This document shows, piece after piece, positions 10,075 through 18,775 of a stretch of DNA of 25,193 nt. Source of the DNA: Ectocarpus siliculosus. Lineage: Eukaryota > Sar > Phaeophyceae > Ectocarpales > Ectocarpaceae. The notes beneath the pieces were generated by a model. That model was not told where the DNA came from. It searched no databases and saw only the letters and a program-made list of their open reading frames with translations. How positions within the stretch are numbered: position 1 is the first letter of the stretch; every line of letters begins with the position of its first letter. The position numbers and the translations under genes were made by a program. The stretch covers positions 1 through 25,193 of the forward strand of contig FN648882.1 of NCBI GenBank assembly GCA_000310025.1, written 5' to 3'.

Positions 10075-11440
10075 CTCAGGTACGGTCGGGTTAAGTGAAC
10101 TCTTCGGAGTAAATGCGAGATTTGTTCAGAAATTGTGCCCAGTGATTTGAAACACAGATTATGATGGAAAGTTCATGTCCGACCCGCGACCCCTCTGTCC
10201 ACCGAGAACCGATGAAGGTCTGCTACGGCACCTGCTGTCGGAGTCGTGCATTACATCGTCGATCACTCCGGCATAGCTCCACGCAAGTTTTGAGTAAATC
10301 GCTCCTATTAGGATTGAACGGAAGGAACGATGGAATACCTTCTTTCGAGAGCTGTTCATTCGTTCATTTACGAGACTCAACCAAAGCGTATGCATACAAT
10401 AGAGGGAAGGAACGGGGGGACGTGCCGGCAACTATTCCTCGCGATGCATTGCTTGTGGAGGGAGTAGAGAATTTTGACGCACGCGCACCGCCGGTACTGC
10501 TGTTGGTTTGAGGGTCTCGCATGTTGTAGCGTTAGCTTATAGTGCAAGACAGAAGGGTGTCGCAAAGTGAACCGATAGTGTGCAATTAGCCAACATCTCA
10601 TGATGCCAAGCAACAGCGCCGGGGACGAAGAGTTATTGTCCTTGAAATGTTAACGCCGCTTCCCTGTGGTTTTGACGAATGAACTTTTTAATCCCCATGC
10701 ACGTTTTTGCAGCGAGGATAGCTGCTGCTGATGTCCTGTTCGCCCTCCTGCTTGCTGTTTCCGGCGCAAATTCCAGGCCATCTACTGTCACCCTTGCTGT
10801 GGTGCATCCATCCATCCAGCCCCTTGCCCGCTCAGCACCACTCCCCCCCCCCTCACGGTAGGGATTGGCATCGTTCGAAGGTGCTCGAGCAGTACGTCCT
10901 CACGGATATCAAGACGAAGATGGGCAGTACAGGCTACACTTGTCGGTAACAAGAGCGACCCCGACCACGACGGTATTGCCGTACCTTCCCCGTGTGTGAG
11001 GCATTTTTCGAAAAGGCGTTTGCTGCGAAGGGCGGCGGCGGTGAAAAAACTTGGACGTCATCAGCGACATGTACGTTGCCTTTGTTGATATGTGAACTAA
11101 GCTCTATGGGGCTGAGGGGTTTTGTTGTCTTTAGCGTATTCTTCTAACCCTGTCTCCCCTGGTGTACTGTCGGCAATTTGTCAGGCCGATGAGCGCTCAT
11201 TGGACGTGCAAGCTCTGCTGAACGTCCAACACTCTCGTTTATTTTGTGCCTGACACGTTTCCAGCCTTTTACATCATTTTCCCACATTTTCAGCGTCCCC
11301 TGACGTTGCTCCTAGGCAGTCGACGCGCTGGTGGTTTGTCGCAAGCTGTTTATGTATGAACCCGTGACGTCGAACAAACTGACATTCACATGGGACGCTA
11401 TTTGTTCTTTGTTTCGTGTCTCAGGTCCTAGGAGAGCTTC
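10075..11440. other. No recognised gene
   Basis: Open frames at 10161-10511 and 10679-10861 (+) carry no recognisable motif. A short plus-strand piece (about 10862-10947) ends in a donor-like CG/GTAACA, but I could not join it to another exon. C runs (around 10847-10855) and T-rich stretches are the only compositional features. Confidence 0.45.
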
Positions 11441-11830
11441 ATGCGGTTCGGCTTGGAATACGTTGGGCCGATCCTCTCCACCGAGAGTATTGATCGTCAG
11501 GACGATGCTAAGCGCTCCCTCAAGCCGTGCTTGTTCGCGGACGAGGGGGCAGGAGGTGGAGGAGGTGACCCAGGGGCGGATGGGGGTGGAGGGTATACTA
11601 AAGATGGAGACGGGGATGTTCTTCGTCTCCCAGCGATAAAAGCGATGGTCCTGATGACAACGCTGGCTACAAAGCCTGGCGGACACCTCAACCGTGTTGA
11701 CAAGGGATATCATGTGTCTTGTCCTTTCCAAAAACCGTGCCTCTCTTTCTGCCTCTTTCTCTGTGCCTGCGATGGTGTTGGATGCCTGCGTGTTTCTTGT
11801 CGTGCATCCGTTATGCCCGCGGCTCCCTAA
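11441..11830 (+). CDS. Unidentified open frame with Gly/Asp-rich segment
   Basis: The frame runs from ATG at 11441 to TAA at 11828-11830 (129 residues) and sits just right of an acceptor-like CTCAG. Residues about 37-59 are dominated by Gly and Asp (GGGGGDPGADGGGG). The opposite strand across the same bases encodes a Pro-rich peptide, so either strand might be coding, or the G-rich DNA may simply give open frames both ways. No family is recognised, and I would not treat it as a gene without transcripts. Confidence 0.2.
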   Translation: MRFGLEYVGPILSTESIDRQDDAKRSLKPCLFADEGAGGGGGDPGADGGGGYTKDGDGDVLRLPAIKAMVLMTTLATKPGGHLNRVDKGYHVSCPFQKPCLSFCLFLCACDGVGCLRVSCRASVMPAAP

Positions 11831-12127
11831 AGTGTACACCCTTCCTCATCCCAGCGTGTCCGTTGGCGACCCCTGATGTTTGAATGTACCTCGCCTCCCT
11901 TCAATTTAGTTCTGCGGGGGTGCGTAGCTTATCCTCGTCTCTGACGTTTTCTACGGCCTGCGGTTATGCTGTCGGTTTGTGTCCCCCCCCCCCCATGCCT
12001 GCTTGCAAATATTATTGTTGACAATGTACATCTGTCAGCTATACCAACAACTATACTGCAGCAAAGGGGGAGAGCATACCCTCCATTCCTCGACGGCCCA
12101 CTATTACCCTCCTCTCACACTTCAATA

Positions 12128-12735
12128 TTATTTCGCTGCTGATCGGTAACCTCCAGGTCGAGTCGCCGGGTCCTCCGCTGGAACATCGTTCAAAACGTTT
12201 TCTCGGGTCCTCATGACGTTCACAACGGGTGGAAGCTTTGACGGAGGAGGCGGAGAAATATCCCGCTCGCCATGTCTCTCAGTTTTTTTTGTAATCATGT
12301 GGTGCTATGATACGCTTGTTGCTTTCGCTGGTGCATGAGGGCGCCTGGCGCAGGATGAGAGCCAGGTGTTTTCTTACTGTGTCTGCAAGGGCGTTTCGAA
12401 TCTGTCGCTGCAGCCTCTTGGCTTCGTCCGCGCCGCTTTTTGTCCGTGCGAATTGTGGATTTTTGGGGGGAGGGGAGGGGGGAGTTGTTTCGATGGTGTT
12501 GGGAAAGTAGAGAGGTCTATTTCTGCAGTATCTGCATTGTTTTTCGAGGACACCGCTGTCGCAGCTGGCTCCGTCTCAGGCAGTGACGTTTTTTCTTGAC
12601 TAGAGTTGGTTGAAGAATTGGGGACGGCCAGCGTGGGGGGGGGTTATGTGTTTCGTGTCTCTCCATCGTTTCTACCTGTGCGTTTGGACAACACTGCTGC
12701 CGCTACGTGTAGCTGTTGCCTCCGGCTGAGTTGTG
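12128..12735 (-). pseudogene. Ser/Thr/Pro-rich reading frame broken at two homopolymers (possible real gene)
   Basis: Two candidate exons, 12735-12676 and 12599-12128, are joined by a 76-bp intron (donor GTAGAA, acceptor CTCTAG) with matching phase. The frame is rich in Ser, Thr, Gln and Pro (TTQPEATATRSG, SLPETEPAATAVSS). It continues into an amphipathic stretch, DEAKRLQRQIRNALADTVRK, in another frame after the C-rich tract near 12464-12486. It then returns to the original frame after the A8 run near 12283-12290 (ISPPPPSKLPPVVN, NVLNDVPAEDPATRPG), ending at TAA 12130-12128. Both frame changes fall on homopolymers and cancel each other. This fits assembly errors or young pseudogene decay. No family is recognised and no start codon is visible; upstream exons are presumably missing. 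Confidence 0.4.
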
Positions 12736-13134
12736 CTTCCAGACAAACAAACAAAGGTAGTTTATTGCGGGGGTTGTGGGTCGTCTCCATGATTGACGTC
12801 GCTGACGGTCATGGGCCAGGGGATGCTGTTGTCGTGGGGGGACATTCAATACACAGAACGATGTTCGAAAGGGTATGTATGTATTGTTTAAATTTGAAGT
12901 ACCTTGTATGGTTCTCGCTTACATGTATTCGTGCAACTTGGGATGTTGACAACCCTGGGTCGAGATGATAAGCCGCGGGCGGAGATGGGTTTAAGCTAGA
13001 GCTGACAACATGCGTATGATGCATGGGCACGGGATGTCGTTGTTTCAGGAGTTTGTTCGGGAATCTACCGACTGTAAAATTGTAGTGATTCGAATACAGG
13101 GGGCGAAAAAACAAATGAAACATGAAAAAAAAAA

Positions 13135-13200
13135 AACGGATTGCAGGGGAATTGAACCCGCCACTACGGTGTTGAGCACTGCTGTTTGTTGTAGACCGGC
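13135..13200 (-). tRNA. tRNA-like sequence, probably a pseudogene
   Basis: On the minus strand, a B-box-like GGGTTCAATTCC is followed by CCTGCAATCC and then at once by a T12 run, which resembles a tRNA 3' half with a pol III terminator. The 5' half does not give a convincing acceptor pairing or anticodon loop. It lies at the edge of the 72-bp minisatellite. Confidence 0.25.
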
Positions 13201-13201
13201 C

Positions 13202-13745
13202 GCATCGTGCACAACCTCTATGAGAGGGTACGCATTGCAATACGCAACCTGCCCCCTACCGGCTTGTGCGCAACGCGCCAACCTGCAAGAGAGGGTACAC
13301 CTTGCACTATTACCGGCAACCTGCCCCCCAACCGGCTTGTGCAAAGCGCGCCAACCTGCAAAAAAGGGTACACCTTGTCATACCATAGGCAACCTCCCCC
13401 CTAACCGACTTGTGCATGGCGCGCCAACCTCCAAGAAAGGGTACACCTTGCGCTGCCATCGGCAGCCTGCCCACTGTCCAGCTTGCAGGCAGTGCACCAA
13501 CCACAAGAAATGGTACACCTTGCGCCGCCATCGACAGCTTGACCCCAATCCGGCTTGTTAGCAGCGCACCAACCACCAAGAAAGGGTACACCTTGTACTA
13601 CCATCGGCAACCTGCCTCCTATCCGGCTTGTAATAGCGCACAGCCACCAAGAAAGGGTACACCTTGCACTACCATCGGCAACCTGCCCCCTATCCGGCTT
13701 GCAAACAACGCGCAACCTCCAAGAAAGATATACCTTGCACAACCT
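13202..13745. repeat. About 72-bp minisatellite, eight copies
   Basis: The landmark GGGTACACCTTGC recurs at 13226, 13293, 13366, 13439, 13511 (first base changed), 13584, 13655 and 13726 (diverged), giving spacings of 67, 73, 73, 72, 73, 71 and 71. Each unit also carries a C-rich segment, a CCGGCTTG-like segment and a CCAACC(T/A)CCAAGAAA-like segment. Similar open frames on both strands across it are repeat by-products, because the copies differ in length by amounts that are not multiples of three. Confidence 0.9.
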
Positions 13746-14079
13746 GGCCATCGTTGCATTGCAAGGATTACCCAAGGTTGGGAGGTTGCAACTCGTGCCA
13801 AAATAAATCTCGATTCAGGTTGGCAAAAGTGCCCTCCTTACAACCCGGTCTGTTGGCCACCCGTGTCGTGATGCCGTCCTTTGTACGGACATAAAATCAT
13901 GCACGCAACAAGTACGACGAGAAGTTCTCAATCGTTCGTGTGTATTTCGTCCGGCGTATACCACTGACTGTATCTACAGGACAGGACTTGAGCACCGGAC
14001 TTTACCGTCAGCAGCTCTTCCTGTGTGTGATGAACCAGGTGCACGCGAAACACTTGTCTTTCACACTCACTCTCGTATT

Positions 14080-14267
14080 GGCGCCCACGCAACCGACGGG
14101 TGGGCATCCAGAGGGTAAGGTCGCGCGATCGTCGAACACAAGTGCCTCTGTCGTGACACCCGTCAGAGTCCCAGCGTCACCAATCGCCGCGTCCGCAACA
14201 CAGGCACCCGCGACTGCTGCTGGGAGCGCGGCCCAGCTGCGTGAAAGGGCCATGGTGTTACACGAGA
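14080..14267. repeat. Dispersed repeat R1, copy 1 (internally deleted)
   Basis: Bases 14080-14130 match 15844-15890 (shared CGGGTGGGCATCCA and AAGGTCGCG). Bases 14145-14267 match 20511-20637 (shared CTCTGTCG, CCAGCGTC, CGCGACTGC, CGTGAAAGG, CACGAGA). Relative to the other copies, the middle segments seen at 15911-15942 and at 17766-17983 or 20279-20500 are absent. On the minus strand the copy has an open frame (about 14526-14008) without a recognised family. Confidence 0.7.
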
Positions 14268-15061
14268 AGGGGGTGTGTGCAACAATATCGTTTACCGCTT
14301 CTTGATGGTCTCGTGCTAGCCAGTTGCGCGTGTGGAATGAGATTGTGTATTTGATCCTCGGCGACATACTACTGTACATACCCCGCGAGATACGGTACAT
14401 AGATGGAAGATGGACGTTCGCGCTAGCGCCGAAACTAATTCGAGAAGCCGGAGAAATACCCCGAACAGGCAGGACGACCGGACCGCCAACCAACCTCGTT
14501 CTCTCTCCCTGCCAAAATCGGTACATCCATTACTGGTGTACGTACCAAGTAGAGACTGTATAAGCATGTCAGCTCCATAACATCCAGTATTGGACATCCC
14601 GAAACATTTTCGCGCCGTGCTCGATGTTGCACCTGGTTGTGGCTGTGGGTGACTCCGTGACTCCGTGTACTGCGCTACTGTACTGCGGTACTGCGGTAGC
14701 TGAGGGTGCGGGCTAACTATTTTTGTGGGCGCGCAGACACAGGTTTTGTGACGCACAAGGTTCCTGCTCGGTAAAAAGCGGCAGAACTACTGTACGAGAA
14801 CAGCACCGTCCAGCAGTTCACTTTTTTTTTTTTGGCTTCACTTCAAATCAGCGCTCACAGCACTAGTGCCGTTTACTCCAACCCGTGGTCACACAGAAGA
14901 GCCCCTCTCTACCCTCCCCTCCTGCGGTACTTTGCCTTCGATTTTTAATGCGAGAAGAGTTCAGCACTCTCTTCCCTCTGTGTACACACGAACTAGCGCT
15001 ATCCACTCGGCCAAAAGCGAAAGCGAGAGAAAAACTCACTTTGCAAGAAAAGCTCGCTTAC
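14268..15061. other. No recognised gene
   Basis: Short tandem motifs occur around 14646-14700 (TGACTCCG twice, and repeated TACTGCGG-like units), and a T11 run lies near 14823. Open frames on either strand lack recognisable domains. Confidence 0.5.
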
Positions 15062-15165
15062 GCCGGGATTCGAACCCCTGACATGACCTGTAGAAGGTTT
15101 CGAGAATACCAACTAGACCACCGGGGCGACCGGGGGTTACTAGACCACCGGGGCGACCGGGGGTT
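15062..15165 (-). tRNA. tRNA-like sequence with a 27-bp duplication of its 5' half
   Basis: On the minus strand, TGGTCTAGTTGG fits the A box and GGTTCGAATCC fits the B box exactly. GGGG/CCC-type pairing flanks the T loop TTCGAAT. The stretch carrying the 5' end and A-box start is duplicated: plus-strand copies at 15112-15138 and 15139-15165 are identical over 27 bp. The acceptor and anticodon stems pair imperfectly; a 7-nt loop drawn as TTCTACA would put CTA at the anticodon. I regard it as a decayed tRNA or tRNA-derived element. Confidence 0.4.
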
Positions 15166-15368
15166 ACTTACAAGCGAGCGAAAGGCGAAGCACAACTGTG
15201 GTCTGCAGAGTGTGCACACATATTGCGTATCCTCTGAGTCCGTAGGTCCGGATGTGATGTATCGTCGCTGCACTGGAGAGCTTGTTGCATTGTTCTTTAG
15301 CTTACAATTAATTGTAGTACCCCAACTTTCCTTCTTGCCTCACGTGCAGGCTAGAGCGGCTCGGAACG

Positions 15369-15483
15369 GTATCACATGTGTCGGATCGAAACTCGATCCA
15401 AGGGCGTCACACACACCACTACGACATGCTCTTTCCGAAAATCTTCCTCGGTGCGTATGTCTAAGTAGTTCGTGGTGTGATAC
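15369..15483. other. Long-range inverted repeat enclosing a perfect hairpin
   Basis: GTATCACA (15369-15376) is the exact inverse of TGTGATAC (15476-15483). Inside, GGATCGA (15383-15389) and TCGATCC (15393-15399) form a 7-bp stem with a 3-nt loop. The whole could fold as a structured RNA of about 115 nt, but a competing pairing (CACACCAC with GTGGTGTG) also exists. No known RNA family fits. Confidence 0.2.
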
Positions 15484-15740
15484 GCGGTTCCCCCATCCCC
15501 CTTCTCTCCTCTCTCTGTCTGTGTCTCCATCCTCTGCCCACCTCGCAAAAACCTTGCCAATCATCAAGTCGTTGTAGCTGTCGTTGAAGCTCAATCAGCA
15601 GAGCACGTCCCGAGACAAGGGATTACAACCCTCCAGTGGCGCTCCACACATGAGAGATCAAATTTCTCCCGAAACAGCCAGGATGTGCTGTTCATACCAA
15701 AAAAAGAACATGTCCCAGGGCCCAGACCGTGCTACTTGAC

Positions 15741-15812
15741 CGAGATTCAAACCTTCCTCTTCATCCGTAAAGGAGGTCGCGACTTCAACTAAACCAATTG
15801 GGGCATGCGGTA
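15741..15812 (-). tRNA. tRNA-like sequence, probably a pseudogene
   Basis: The minus strand carries TTGGTTTAGTTGA (A-box-like) and GGTTTGAATCTC (B-box-like, one key C changed to T) at tRNA spacing. T-stem and acceptor pairing are poor. It lies immediately left of R1 copy 2. Confidence 0.3.
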
Positions 15813-15843
15813 CGTCGCTATGGATAAAGGCTCGAGCTCTTGT

Positions 15844-15952
15844 TGGCACCCAACCAACGGCGGGTGGGCATCCATAGGGCAAGGTCGCGTGCAACCATCG
15901 GACGCGGGGTGTTTGTATATGCCCATGTTGTGGGAGCTCCAGGTCTACAGAA
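15844..15952. repeat. Dispersed repeat R1, copy 2, left part (interrupted)
   Basis: Bases 15844-15890 match copy 1. Bases 15911-15942 (TATATGCCCATGTTGTGGGA) match copy 3 at 20234-20265. Homology stops close to 15952, where the inverted-repeat element begins, and the copy resumes at about 17759 on the far side. Confidence 0.8.
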
Positions 15953-16184
15953 CAGCCGCTCCCGATGATTGAGAAAAATATTTAATGAGAAAAAAAAGTT
16001 GGTCGGCGCACAACAATTGGCCGAAACGTTTCCTCTTTCGCGAACACAGCAAAATGCCAGGCCCGGCGAAAAAACAATTTTAACGCCGCGTGGGGCAAAG
16101 CGACCGCAAAGCCGGCATAGACTACTGCGGTTGGAAACAGGAAACACAGCCTTGAAGAACTTTCCACACACCCTCTGATTCGCT

Positions 16185-16623
16185 TCATACAGCTTGTGGT
16201 TGTGCTGCTTTGAGTGGAACATGTTGGATGGCGAAGTTCTGCCGTGCAGCTTCGCTCTCCAACTCTTGAAACCGCTGGTGCTCGGCCTTGCTCGGCCTTG
16301 AGCAGCTCTAAGCTGTAGTCGTGCTCTGTAGGGTCGGAAACCTTGCTGCCCACATTGCTGTAGGCAGCAACTGTCCGCGACCACGGAGGATACATCTCTC
16401 GATTTGTCACGCCGACGTTTTTTTGGAGGCTCTGTCGGCGGCGTAGAAGGAAGCTCTCCTGCGCCTGGAGATCATGATGAAGTTTCTCCAATTCAATGGA
16501 GTCCGAGGCAGGGCCAGGTACGGCACCGAAGAAGCCTAGAGTATCTGGACTACTGTAAGGACCATGGGGTGTCTGGTCAGGTAGACTGCGAGAAGGGTCA
16601 TCGCGGACAACAACCTCTCTCTG
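16185..16623 (-). pseudogene. Element-internal reading frame broken by a 10-bp tandem duplication
   Basis: On the minus strand a frame opens after an acceptor-like AATAG (CAG at 16623-16621). It runs through Ser/Pro-rich sequence (SSPDTLGFFGAVPGPASDSI) into a Glu/Gln/Leu-rich, coiled-coil-like part (ELEKLHHDLQAQESFLLRRR ... LELLKAE). At 16281-16300 the 10-mer CTCGGCCTTG occurs twice in a row, shifting the frame. The register that would follow a single copy continues as HQRFQELESEAARQNFAIQH and stops at 16187-16185. A third register (HSKQHNHKLYEANQRVCGKF) also looks coding further on, so a second shift is possible. It lies inside the inverted-repeat element and is probably part of the element's own decayed protein. 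Family unknown. Confidence 0.45.
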
Positions 16624-16700
16624 CTATTCCATCCACATCGACCGCGATGATGAAAGAAGGTAGGTGTGAAACTAAAAATTCAAGTTTGGAGTGGTAAACT

Positions 16701-16732
16701 AATACCTCTGCACGGATCCGTGCAGAGGAATT
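16701..16732. repeat. Long palindrome with GGATCC centre
   Basis: Bases 16705-16728 form a perfect 24-bp palindrome (CCTCTGCACGGA and its complement). One mismatch outward it continues to 16701-16732. The centre lies between 16716 and 16717. Confidence 0.9.
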
Positions 16733-16958
16733 ATTGCTACGAGCTTCCTCCTCCGAGGGTTTGGTCGGAACCCACACAACCATAGACACGACGGAAGGGT
16801 TGAGTCGGAATTAAATGGGGTTTATTTCGTGTCCAATGGTATAATGATTGTCCAACGGAGGTTTGATGCAGATTTGGATTTTTCTGAAACACCGCGCTGG
16901 TCTGCTGCCGTCGGCCCGTTCCTCGGAAACCTCAAACACGTGGAAGTAAGTCAATGCA

Positions 16959-16988
16959 GTTTCGGCGTTCCGATCGGAACGCGGAAAC
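16959..16988. repeat. Long palindrome with GATC centre
   Basis: This 30-bp palindrome has one mismatched pair (G-G at 16964 and 16983). Its arm reads GTTTCGGCGTTCCGA. The arm shares GTTTCGGCGTTC with the next palindrome. Confidence 0.9.
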
Positions 16989-17026
16989 GTTTTCGCAGTC
17001 TGTTCTATTGTCAACATATTCACCAC

Positions 17027-17062
17027 AACGTTTCGGCGTTCGGATCCGAACGCTGAAACGTT
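17027..17062. repeat. Long palindrome with GGATCC centre
   Basis: This 36-bp palindrome has one mismatched pair. Its left arm is AACGTTTCGGCGTTCGG. It lies 68 bp from the previous palindrome (centre to centre about 71 bp), and its arm repeats the AACGTTTC motif found in the element's terminal repeats (CCGAAACGTTTCC). Confidence 0.9.
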
Positions 17063-17409
17063 TTGGCCGTCAGGTGTATTTTCAAGTCACTTCAAACAAC
17101 GTTTCCACGCCGGTAATCGGACACATGCCGGGCCAACAATATATCGGCTCACACACCGGCCCACACACCCACACGCTATACCCTCGCGCTCGAGGTCCCC
17201 ACGCACGGGGTCATCCTCGTGTGAAGTTCTTCAAGGTCGCTTTTCCTGTTTCCAATAACAGCAGTCAGTCCATGCCGGCCTTGGCAGCCGCTTTGACCAT
17301 GCGCGTGAAATTTGTTTTTCCGAAGGGCCTGGCATTTTTTAGGGTTTTCCGCTCAACCACCTAGACTAACGGAAGCCCACCCCTGACCTTTCCTAAAACG
17401 CGGTGACCT

Positions 17410-17676
17410 CTACGACAGATCGCCCCTTGGTCTCACAGGAGCAGCTGCAGTGTGCACTTTTCTTACTGCTGCTTGCTGCTGCTGCTGCTGGCTGAAAAAG
17501 TGTTTGGACTCCACTACGTCATCACCGCCGTTGCTTATCCAATCCATCCCCCGATGAAACTCCCCCGCAATTTCTTGCTTACTTTGCCACTGCTGCACTG
17601 ACTGCTGTACGATCCAATCCCGCGCCTCAAACACCAGATTTCCTTCGTTCAATCTTACACGTTTGCGTGATGAGAG
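17410..17676 (-). pseudogene. Element-internal polyglutamine-containing reading frame
   Basis: On the minus strand a frame continues out of the right terminal repeat and ends at TAG 17412-17410. After RLNEGNLVFEARDWIVQQSV it carries EIAGEFHRGMDWISNGGDD and a run of six Gln (CAG repeats; plus-strand CTG repeat around 17466-17490). An acceptor-like GTGTAAG lies just before it. No family is recognised. Since it sits between the two parts of the right inverted arm and has no counterpart in the left arm, it was either gained on the right or lost on the left. Confidence 0.35.
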
Positions 17677-17758
17677 GAAACGTTTCGGCAAATTGTTGTG
17701 CGCCGACCAATTTTTTTTTCTCAATCAAATATTTTTTCTCAGTCATCGAGAGCGGCTG

Positions 17759-17983
17759 GTAAAGGGTGTTGTTAACCGCATGTATTAGATCGCAGGGGCG
17801 ACATCGGAGAGGAGGAGTAGGAGAATGGAGGAGAAAGGAGGAGCGCCAGGCCAAAACCAGTCGAAAGGGGGCCCGCAACTCGTATCCTAATGTCTCTCCT
17901 AGCATGTCCATCAAGGTCATTCCCATCTGCAATATACGATCCCGCCAGTATCGGTACAATCCGACCAATCTACCTCCACGCAC
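17759..17983. repeat. Dispersed repeat R1, copy 2, right part
   Basis: From 17766 (GTGTTGTTAACCGCATGTAT) to about 17983 this matches 20279-20500 at roughly 85% by eye, including CTCTCCTAGCATGTCC and CAGTATCGGTACAATCCGAC. On the minus strand this copy keeps an open frame (RLVGLYRYWRDRILQMG, LGETLGYELRAPF) that is shifted in copy 3 by an extra four bases near 20448. Confidence 0.85.
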
Positions 17984-18775
17984 AATTACCCTCCCTTGGT
18001 TGTTCACGCCAGTGCCTAGCCATCCGTGGGTCGAAAGAATATCCGGAAGAACACCGAAAAAACACAAATCAAAAACAAAGAGAAACCCGCCGTCGGATCA
18101 AAACACTTCCGAAACTCAACGCGTTCACGCCAGTCATATCACGACATATTCCAACGGCCGTACTGCAACATCAAGGCAAAACACTTCTATCATATCACCG
18201 CCCCAGGGTTCGCTCTACCCGCCACGCGGGAGGGACTTCATAAGATCCAACTTTGAGCAGCACAAAAACAAGTCGATCATGTCCCCACTACACCTTGGGG
18301 AGGCCGTACGATAAACTGGGCAAACAACCACTAACAAGCACCTGATTCTACTCTGCTGTCTGCATTCCAAACGAAAACACTGATAATCTCCGCATTATGC
18401 CCTCCCTTGCGCAACAAGCTGCCTATTAGTTGAGGAAAACCTCACGTGCCCTCTCTGGTGTGCCAACGCGCGCTCTCTACCCACCCTGTAGAGGCGTCTT
18501 TATATCGTTAGGTGGCGTTATCCACCAGACTACCCAGTGGGCTGACTGCCCTAGAAGTACATACACACAACAATCATCCAGAATTCGCTGAACAAAACAG
18601 ACACATGATAAGACCATGCCTCCGGCCGTGGAAATACGACCGAAACCACTTTCTCGACCTCTGGTCACTCGCACTACGTGGCACGTCTTTCAGCAGTCAA
18701 ACACCTATTATGATCATGTTCCAACTTAAACATAAATGCACGCGATACCTCCCACGCGACTTGCATTGAGGACAC
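17984..18775. other. No recognised gene
   Basis: After R1 copy 2 ends, the sequence departs from copy 3 and no family, RNA or repeat was recognised on either strand. Confidence 0.5.

Larger units (their letters stand above)
15953..17758. mobile_element. 1.8-kb terminal-inverted-repeat DNA element, nested in R1
   Basis: The ends are inverted copies. CAGCCGCT... from 15953 to about 16036 matches the reverse complement of 17758 to about 17676 at roughly 85-90% by eye, both containing GGTCGGCGCACAACAATT and CCGAAACGTTTCCTC. A second inverted pair lies inside: 16050-16172 against 17219-17339. On the right the two parts are separated by about 330 bp carrying a polyQ frame; on the left only by about a dozen bases. 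Three long palindromes lie in the interior. Decayed minus-strand reading frames are annotated separately. R1 sequence flanks both ends, and copy 3 shows the uninterrupted site. A degenerate target duplication of about 8-10 bp (GTCTACAGAA left, GTAAAG right) is possible. Long TIRs and a duplication of this size would suit a Mutator-like element, but no transposase motif was recognised. Confidence 0.75.

Noticed and set aside
15062-15128. Amber-supp­ressor tRNA (CTA anticodon)
   Set aside because: The anticodon depends on an imperfect stem in a decayed sequence. There is no sign of stop-codon reassignment, and nearby genes use normal stops.
14885-15577. 230-codon open frame on the plus strand
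   Set aside because: It contains AGIRTPD and YQLDHRG, the familiar artefact of translating the antisense of a tRNA, plus the duplicated tRNA half. There is no domain elsewhere in the frame.
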